A stretch of DNA of 64,000 bases from Bordetella avium (GTDB lineage: Bacteria > Pseudomonadota > Gammaproteobacteria > Burkholderiales > Burkholderiaceae_B): NCBI RefSeq assembly GCF_034424645.1, contig NZ_CP139969.1, positions 2,046,001-2,110,000 of the forward strand. The letters are read 5' to 3'. Position numbers and translations under genes: made by a program. Shown here piece by piece: positions 58,220-64,000 of the stretch. The notes under the pieces were generated by a model, which was not told where the DNA came from, did no database searches, and saw nothing but the letters and a program-made list of their open reading frames with translations. Every line of letters begins with the position of its first letter. Within the stretch, counting starts at the first letter, position 1.

Positions 58220-59089
58220 TTACTTGTCCTGACGCGGGTCCAGGGCGTCACGCAGACCGTCGCCCAACAGATTAAAGCCCAGCACTGCCAAAAAGATGGC
58301 CGACCCGGGGAAGATCGACATCCAGGGCGCCTGAGTCATGAAGTTCTTGGCCGTGTTCAGCATCGAACCCCAGGAAGGATTGGGCGGCTGCAAGCCCAGG
58401 CCCAGGAAAGACAGGCTGGCTTCGGCGATGATGGCCGTAGCGATGGTGATGGTGGCCTGCACGATCAGAGGCGGCAGCACGTTCGGAAACACGTGACGGG
58501 CGATGATGCGCAGATCGGAGGCGCCCAGCGCGCGGGCGCTCTGAACATAATCCTCGTTGCGCACCGCCAGCACTTGCCCGCGCGTGATACGGATGAACTT
58601 GGGCGCGGCGGATACGCCGATGGCGATCATGGCATTGATCAGGCTGGGCCCTAGAAAAGCGGCCAGCGCAATAGCCAGAATCAGGAAGGGAATCGCCAGC
58701 AGCGCTTCCGTGGCGCGCGAAATAATGCTATCCGTCCAGCCACCGAAGTAACCGGCTGCCAGCCCGAAGGGCACGCCGACCACCAAAGCGATCAGCACCG
58801 ACACCATACCCGCCATGAGCGAGGCGCGCGCGCCATAGACCAGGCGGCTGAAGATGTCGCGGCCCAGCTCATCAGTCCCCATCCAATACGTCGCCGAAGG
58901 CGCCTTACGGATATTCATGAAGCTGGTCTGGAAAGGATCGTGATTAGCGATCAGCGGCGCAAACACCGCCAACACCACGAAGAACAGCACAACAACGGCG
59001 CCGACCACGGCGACCTTGTTGCGCTTGAATTTGGCCCAGGCGCGGTTGCCGGCGCGGGGCGGAACGGCCGTGATAGTGGTCGCGCTCAT
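58220..59089 (-). CDS. gsiD: ABC importer permease (GsiD-like)
   Basis: This is an inner-membrane permease of the peptide importer. I start it at the ATG at 59089 (MSATTITAVPPRAGNRAW), overlapping the gsiC stop as ATGA, giving 289 residues. It has an N-terminal membrane helix after WAKFKRNKVAVVG, a HDPFQTSFMNIRKAPSATYWMGTDELGRDIFSRLVYGAR segment (quoted in part) and the permease EAA loop ARALGASDLRIIARHVFPN. The longer upstream frame overlaps gsiC and is not coding. Confidence 0.94.
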   Translation of the reverse strand: MSATTITAVPPRAGNRAWAKFKRNKVAVVGAVVVLFFVVLAVFAPLIANHDPFQTSFMNIRKAPSATYWMGTDELGRDIFSRLVYGARASLMAGMVSVLIALVVGVPFGLAAGYFGGWTDSIISRATEALLAIPFLILAIALAAFLGPSLINAMIAIGVSAAPKFIRITRGQVLAVRNEDYVQSARALGASDLRIIARHVFPNVLPPLIVQATITIATAIIAEASLSFLGLGLQPPNPSWGSMLNTAKNFMTQAPWMSIFPGSAIFLAVLGFNLLGDGLRDALDPRQDK

Positions 59090-60030
59090 TGATGCCTCAA
59101 ACGGGGGTTGACGAGGACATAGAGCACGTCCGCCAACAGATTCATGAAAATAAAGCCCACCGCGACGCAGAGCACGACCCCTTGCACCACGGCGTAATCG
59201 CGGTTGAACACCGCGTCGACAATCAATTTGCCAAAGCCCGGGATGGTGAAGACCTGTTCGGTCAGCACAGCCCCGGCCAGCAACTCGCCGAACAGCAGCG
59301 TGACCAACGTCACGATAGGCATCAGCGCGTTGCGCAAAGCATGGCGCAGAACGACCTGGCGCGCCGAGACGCCCTTGGCCCGCGCCGTGCGGACGTAGTC
59401 GGCGCTCAGGGCTTCCAGCATGGACGAGCGGGTATGCCGCATCAGATAGGCGGCGATGGCGGTCGACAACACGAAGGCCGGCATCAGCATGGTCTTGATG
59501 GACAACCATAAGTCTTCCGTCGGCGACACATAACCCGAAGCCGGCAGGAGCTTCCATTGCACCGACACCACCATGATGAGAATGATGCCAAGCCAGAAGT
59601 TGGGAATGGACATACCCGACAAGGCCGCCACATTGGCGCCTGCCTCCACGGCCGTGCCCTTGCGCACAGCGGCAATAATGCCCATCGGTATGCCGATAAT
59701 CATGGCGAACAGCATCGCCATTGCCGCCAGTTGCAGCGTGACCGGCAGTTTTTGCCCTATCAGCGTCAAGACGGGAACATCGGTGCGCATCGACTTACCC
59801 AGATCACCCTGGATAACCTGCCCGACCCATGCCACGTACTGCATGGGCAAGGGATCATTCAAACGATATTTATCGCGCAGATAGTCCAGCACGGCGGGAT
59901 CGCGTTCCTCGCCGGCCAGTGTCAGGACAGGATCGCCTGGCAGGATTTTTTGCAGCATGAATACGATTATCGACACCAGAATAAGTGTCGGAATCGCGAC
60001 GACCACGCGGCGCAGTATCAGTTTCAACAT
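59086..60030 (-). CDS. gsiC: ABC importer permease (GsiC-like)
   Basis: This is the second permease of the peptide importer. The 314 residues open MLKLILRRVVVAIPTLILVS, with PGDPVL after the first helix. The EAA loop is ARAKGVSARQVVLRHALRN, and the C-terminus ends NLLADVLYVLVNPRLRHQ, all typical of DppB/OppB/GsiC proteins. No purine-rich ribosome site precedes the ATG. It lies 69 bases after gsiB. Confidence 0.94.
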   Translation of the reverse strand: MLKLILRRVVVAIPTLILVSIIVFMLQKILPGDPVLTLAGEERDPAVLDYLRDKYRLNDPLPMQYVAWVGQVIQGDLGKSMRTDVPVLTLIGQKLPVTLQLAAMAMLFAMIIGIPMGIIAAVRKGTAVEAGANVAALSGMSIPNFWLGIILIMVVSVQWKLLPASGYVSPTEDLWLSIKTMLMPAFVLSTAIAAYLMRHTRSSMLEALSADYVRTARAKGVSARQVVLRHALRNALMPIVTLVTLLFGELLAGAVLTEQVFTIPGFGKLIVDAVFNRDYAVVQGVVLCVAVGFIFMNLLADVLYVLVNPRLRHQ

Positions 60031-60099
60031 GGAGGAAAACAGAAAGACAAAATCATCGCGGGCGGGAATGGCGAACCATTCCCACCCATCTAGGCGGAA

Positions 60100-61623
60100 T
60101 CACTTCTGCGCCAGCGTGACGCCCTTCAAGCGGATCATGCCATCAGGATGAGCCGTGAAGCCGCGCACATTTTTTGCCAACACAAAAGGCCAGGGCTGAT
60201 AGTACAGATAGAAGCTGGGTTTGTCCTTTTCGAGGATGGCCTGAGCCTGGTCATACAGCGCGATACGCTTGCTCTCTTCGGGGACCGTACGAGCCTCGTT
60301 CAACAGCCTGTCGACCTCGGTATTGCAATAACGGCCGTCGTTCAGCGCGCCTTTGCACGTCACAAACTGGTAGATATTGCCGTCCGGATCGGCCCGGCCA
60401 GACCAGCCGCGCATAATAACCTCGAAATTGCCGCTCTGCGCCTCATTGAGCAGCGCCGCATATTCGGTGGGACGCAGATTCAATTCAAAACCTGCCTCCG
60501 CCGACATGGCCTGGATCATTTCGGCTATGGCCGCCGTCGTGGTGTTATTACCGAAGGCAAACTCCACCTTCACCTTGCTCAATCCTGCCTCTTTCAACAG
60601 CGCGCGCGCCTTGGCCACATCCCGCTTGGGTGCCGGATACTGCTTCGAGTGGTAAGGGCTCGCGGGCGGGAAAGGCTGCCCTGCCGGCTCGAAAATACCG
60701 CCGCCGGCCACGTCGTTAATCACATCGCGGTCGATAGACAGCTCAAAAGCCTGACGCACACGCGGGTCCTGGAAAGGATTGGCCTGCGCCCGCTTGCCAT
60801 TGTTCAGGTTATAGAACACCTGCTGCGAACCCAAACCCGACACCGATTGGAACTGCACGCTTTTATCCTGCCGGACCTGCGGAGCATCCGAAGGATTCAT
60901 GCGTTCCAGGATATCCAGACCGCCAGCGCGCACATTGGACAGGCGCACCGTCGTGTCAGGAATCGGCAGAAACACCACGCGCGGGAAGGCGTAGTGCTTT
61001 GCGTCGTAATACTTGTCGAACTTCTCCAGCACGATGCGATCGTTCTGCACCCGCTCCACAAACTTGTAGGGTCCCGAACAAATGGGCTTGCGGCCCACGG
61101 CAGCCGCGTCAGCTTCGAAACTCTTCGGGGACAGCATCATGCCCGCGCGATCGGACAACTGCGAAATCAAGGTAGCGTCCGGCTTTTTGAGCGTAATCAC
61201 CAAGGTCTGCGCATCAGGCGCATCCACCTTCTCGACCGAGGCCAGTTCCCCCTTGCGCATGCTGTCCTGCAGCGTCATGGCGCGCTCCAGATTGGCTTTG
61301 GCCGCGGCCGCGTCAAACTTCGTGCCGTCATGAAACAAGGCGTCATCGCGCAACTTGAACGTCAACTCCTTGTTGTCATCGCTCCAGGACCAGGATGTCG
61401 CCAACTGCGGAACAAACTACAGCTTGTCGTCAAGGTCAACCAGCTTGTCACACAAGGACGTAAACACAATCCGGCCGACATAAGTGCGGGCGCGATGCGG
61501 GTCCAGAACATCGGGATCTTCTTGCAAACCGATACGCAAATCCTGCGCGAGGACGGCCGTACCGGCCAACGACAAGGTTGCGGCCGTAAGCGCCAGGCCC
61601 AAAGGCCTCTTCCAGATTTTCAT
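60100..61623 (-). pseudogene. gsiB: Periplasmic binding protein of the importer (GsiB-like), interrupted by an in-frame stop
   Basis: This should be the substrate-binding protein of the importer. The start at 61623 (AAGGGGA upstream) gives a signal peptide (MKIWKRPLGLALTAATLSLA, cleavage near VLAQ) and LRIGLQEDPDVLDPHRARTYVGR, a typical family 5 opening. At 61417-61419 an amber codon (TAG) follows LVDLDDKL at codon 69. The same frame then continues as FVPQLATSWSWSDDNKELTF through to GLVTLAQ-type text (VTLAQK) at 60100. With one amino acid at the stop, the product would be 507 residues, the normal size. Only one base change separates it from an intact gene. Sequencing error, recent pseudogenisation or readthrough are possible. 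Confidence 0.88.
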
Positions 61624-61656
61624 AGTTTTCCCCTTGCAAATATATCTTTGGCTACA

Positions 61657-63285
61657 TCAGAACCCGACGGCCTGGCCGTCGCGCCGGCTATCGCTGGCAG
61701 ACACATAGCCCAGCTCATTGTCACTGCCATGCATGCGCCAAATGAATTGACCCGCGCCGAAGTCCATATAGGGATCGTTCACCGACTTCAATGAATGGCC
61801 CATATCCTTGAGGGCCTGCACCACGGCAGGATTCATGGTGGACTCGAGGTCCAGCGTGAAATCCCGGTTGACCTTCCAGCGCGGCGCGCAGCAGGCGGCT
61901 TGCGGGTTTTGATGGTAATCCAGCATGCGGATGATGGTCTGCAAATGGCCTTGCGGCTGCATATCGCCGCCCATGACGCCGAAACTCATGACCGGCTTCC
62001 CGCCCTGGGTCAGGAAGCCCGGAATAATCGTGTGGAACGGGCGCTTGCCGCCCTCGACCACATTGGCGGACGCCGGGTCCATCGAGAATCCCACACCGCG
62101 ATTCTGCAGGCTGATGCCAGTATCCGGCACGACCACGCCAGAACCGAAACCCATATAGTTGGACTGGATGAAAGAAATCATCATGCCGCTCTCGTCGGCC
62201 GCCGTCAGGTAGATCGTGCCGCCAGCATGCGGGCGGCCGGCACCGAAATGCGTGGCGCGATCGAGCTGAATCAGTTTGGCACGGCTGGCCAAATAGGCGT
62301 CATCCAGCATCTGCTCAGGCGTGACCTCCATGCTGCGCGGATCGGCCACATACCGGTAAAGATCCGCAAAGGCCAGCTTCATGGCCTCGATCTGCACATG
62401 TTGGGATTGGACCGAATCGACCGGCATATTGGCCAGATCGAATTTCTCGCAAATACCCAGCGCAATCAGCGCGGCAATGCCCTGGCCGTTGGGCGGGATC
62501 TCATTGAGTTCATAACCCCGATAAGCCTTGCTGATCGGGTTCACCCACTGCGGCCGGAAGTTGCGCAAATCATCGAGGGTCAAAGCGGCGCCGCATTCCT
62601 TGCTGAAAGCGGCGATGCGCTCGGCCAACTCGCCTTCATAAAAATCGCGGCCACGGCTCTCGGCAATACGCTTAAGCGTATGGGCCGCATGAGGGAAGCG
62701 GAAATGCTCGCCCACAGCCGGTGCGCGGCCCTCGGGCATAAAGGTCTCGGCGTAGCCGGGTTGATCGTGCAGCTCCTGCGCGGCAGCAGCCCATTTACGC
62801 GCCACGATAGGCGGCACCACATAACCGCGCTCGGCGATTTCGATGGCCGGCTCAAACAGTTGCTCAAACGGCAGTTTGCCAAAACGCTCATGCAAGGCGG
62901 CCCAACCGGCGACAGCGCCCGGCACAGTCACCGTGTCCCAGCCGCGCTTGGGCTGCTTGGCCAGGCCGTCAGGGCCCGTGCCATATTTGCGTTTGAAATA
63001 CTCGACATTCCAGGCGGCCGGCGCTGTGCCCGAGGAATTCAATCCATGCAGCGCCTTGCCGTCCCACAAAATGGCAAAACAATCGCTGCCCAGGCCATTG
63101 GACACGGGTTCGGTCAAGGTAATGGTCGCCGCAGCGGCGATCGCCGCATCCACCGCATTCCCTCCCTTGAGCAGCATACGCAAACCCGCCTGGGCAGCCA
63201 GCGGATGCGAGGTTGACACCACATTCCGCGCAAACAGCGGAATGCGCTGAGTGGGATAGGGATTATTCCAGTCAAACGATTTCAT
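61657..63285 (-). CDS. ggt: Gamma-glutamyltransferase-family protein
   Basis: This is an Ntn-hydrolase that cleaves or transfers gamma-glutamyl groups, for example from glutathione. From the ATG at 63285 (MKSFDWNNPYPTQRIPL) there are 542 residues. The family motifs VVSTSHPLAAQAGLRMLLKGGNAVDAAIAAA and SNGLGSDCFAILWDG are near the N-terminus. The putative autocleavage Thr is in GRPHAGGTIYLTAADESG, where Ile replaces the usual second Thr. No signal peptide is obvious, so it may be cytoplasmic. It is 33 bases ahead of gsiB and probably heads the operon. Confidence 0.92.
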   Translation of the reverse strand: MKSFDWNNPYPTQRIPLFARNVVSTSHPLAAQAGLRMLLKGGNAVDAAIAAAATITLTEPVSNGLGSDCFAILWDGKALHGLNSSGTAPAAWNVEYFKRKYGTGPDGLAKQPKRGWDTVTVPGAVAGWAALHERFGKLPFEQLFEPAIEIAERGYVVPPIVARKWAAAAQELHDQPGYAETFMPEGRAPAVGEHFRFPHAAHTLKRIAESRGRDFYEGELAERIAAFSKECGAALTLDDLRNFRPQWVNPISKAYRGYELNEIPPNGQGIAALIALGICEKFDLANMPVDSVQSQHVQIEAMKLAFADLYRYVADPRSMEVTPEQMLDDAYLASRAKLIQLDRATHFGAGRPHAGGTIYLTAADESGMMISFIQSNYMGFGSGVVVPDTGISLQNRGVGFSMDPASANVVEGGKRPFHTIIPGFLTQGGKPVMSFGVMGGDMQPQGHLQTIIRMLDYHQNPQAACCAPRWKVNRDFTLDLESTMNPAVVQALKDMGHSLKSVNDPYMDFGAGQFIWRMHGSDNELGYVSASDSRRDGQAVGF

Positions 63286-63342
63286 GGGCGGATCTCTGAA
63301 CGGCAGGCCGAAGAACAAAAGCGTTGAACTTACTCTTGTGAT

Positions 63343-63362
63343 TTGATTAAATCAATTTGATT
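63343..63362. promoter_or_regulatory. Overlapping palindromes in the ggt/LysR divergent region
   Basis: TTGATT-A-AATCAA (63343-63355) and AATCAA-T-TTGATT (63350-63362) share their middle arm. This gives three alternating arms in an AT-rich control region, a typical look for a LysR-family operator. Confidence 0.65.
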
Positions 63363-63404
63363 TTTTGATCCGTAATTAAAAATATTTTTATATATCGAGC
63401 GTCT

Positions 63405-64000
63405 ATGAGCACTTTGCGTTTCATGCGCACCTTTCTGGCGGTCGCGCACCACGGAACGTTTGCCGAAGCCGCTGAACAAGTCGCACTCACCCAGGCTGCG
63501 GTCAGCTTCCAAATGCGGTCCCTGGAAACCGAGCTGGGGCGCGAACTCTTCGACCGTAGCGGCCGCCTGGCCATCCTCAATGCAGCAGGGCGGGAATTAC
63601 TTCCGGAAATCAAGCACTTGCTGGACAGCTACGATAAGTTGCGAGCCCCCCGCAACGCTAGCGACGCCTTGGCTGGCGCCGTGTCCATCGGGGCCATCGT
63701 CTCGTGCATGGCCACGCTATCGAAAGTCGTCACCCGCATGAAGCGGGCCCATCCTGGCCTGGATGTCAGGTTGTTCTCGGGCAAAGCCAGCGAACTGGCG
63801 AGCAAGGTCGAAGCTGGCGAGCTGGACGCGGCCCTGATTGTCGAAGCGGGCCGCAAAATGGCGTCCACACGTTGGACGCCCTTATATGAAGAGCCGCTCG
63901 TAGTTCTTGCCCATCAGGATGCGGCAGGCGGCAACGAGGCCCGTCAGGTGCTCGACGCCAACCCCTTTCTGCGTTTTGACCGGACACAACGCACCGGCCG
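63405..64000 (+). CDS. LysR-family regulator, C-terminal part cut by window edge
   Basis: The ATG at 63405 opens a frame that is still open at base 64000, with 198 residues visible. The N-terminus is the winged helix-turn-helix of LysR proteins (FLAVAHHGTFAEAAEQVALTQAAVSFQMRSLETELGRELFDRSGR). The start of the effector domain (GAVSIGAIVSCMATLSKVVTRMKRAHPGLDV) and ELDAALIVEAG follow. It diverges from ggt across 119 AT-rich bases, so control of the ggt-gsi operon is likely, though unproven. Confidence 0.93.
   Translation, partial: MSTLRFMRTFLAVAHHGTFAEAAEQVALTQAAVSFQMRSLETELGRELFDRSGRLAILNAAGRELLPEIKHLLDSYDKLRAPRNASDALAGAVSIGAIVSCMATLSKVVTRMKRAHPGLDVRLFSGKASELASKVEAGELDAALIVEAGRKMASTRWTPLYEEPLVVLAHQDAAGGNEARQVLDANPFLRFDRTQRTG

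Overview
The window is a continuous, GC-rich, gene-dense chromosomal segment that looks like a betaproteobacterium of the Bordetella/Achromobacter type (Alcaligenaceae). Reasons: a flagellar/chemotaxis locus headed by FlhDC (FrlAB in Bordetella), a single-chain 901-residue AceE, a dihydrolipoamide dehydrogenase carrying its own lipoyl domain, and a FixL/FixJ-like pair between the pdh genes and folD. I see no tRNA, rRNA, CRISPR, insertion sequence or prophage, so this is core chromosome rather than an island. The genus is inference.

Layout. 1-9610 (minus): flgB-C-D-E-F-G-H-I-J-K-L, the axial structure of the flagellum, with flgL cut by the window edge. 9780-11359 (plus): flgA, flgM, flgN. 11403-17119 (minus): flhB-flhA-flhF. 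17277-27882 (minus): flhD-flhC-motA-motB-response regulator-cheA-cheW-receptor-cheR-cheB-cheY-cheZ. 28289-30338 (plus): fliA (sigma-28) and fliC (flagellin). 30433-32034 (minus): a two-part SAM methyltransferase converging on fliC, a candidate surface-protein modifier. 32182-38303 (minus): aceE-aceF-lpdA (pyruvate dehydrogenase). 38826-42054 (plus): sensor kinase, response regulator and folD in overlapping frames. 42187-45532 (plus): oligopeptidase A, a SCO1/SenC copper lipoprotein and a small GlsB/YeaQ-type membrane protein. 45537-46238 (minus): an outer-membrane beta-barrel. 46428-52262 (minus): a tripartite RND efflux operon with a divergent LysR regulator (52445-53377). 53416-56229: rluF-like pseudouridine synthase, ubiC, yaeQ and a LysE-type exporter. 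56354-63285 (minus): gamma-glutamyltransferase plus a GsiABCD-type glutathione/peptide ABC importer, with a divergent LysR regulator cut by the right edge.

How the genes work together. FlhDC should switch on basal-body genes and fliA. FliA then drives late genes; I find good sigma-28 sites upstream of flgM (anti-sigma) and fliC. The remaining fli genes (fliD, fliE-R, fliS) are not in the window and presumably lie beyond the left edge or elsewhere. Ggt and the Gsi-like importer form one apparent transcription unit for gamma-glutamyl peptides.

Main anomalies. The RND pump gene has a +1 frameshift at a six-base homopolymer, and deleting one base restores a 1055-codon reading frame. The importer's binding-protein gene has an in-frame amber codon at codon 69 of 507. 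FlhF is about twice the usual length because of an uncharacterised C-terminal region of about 380 residues. A protein with the layout of lysine methyltransferases adjoins fliC. Several intergenic regions carry clear palindromes that look like regulator sites.
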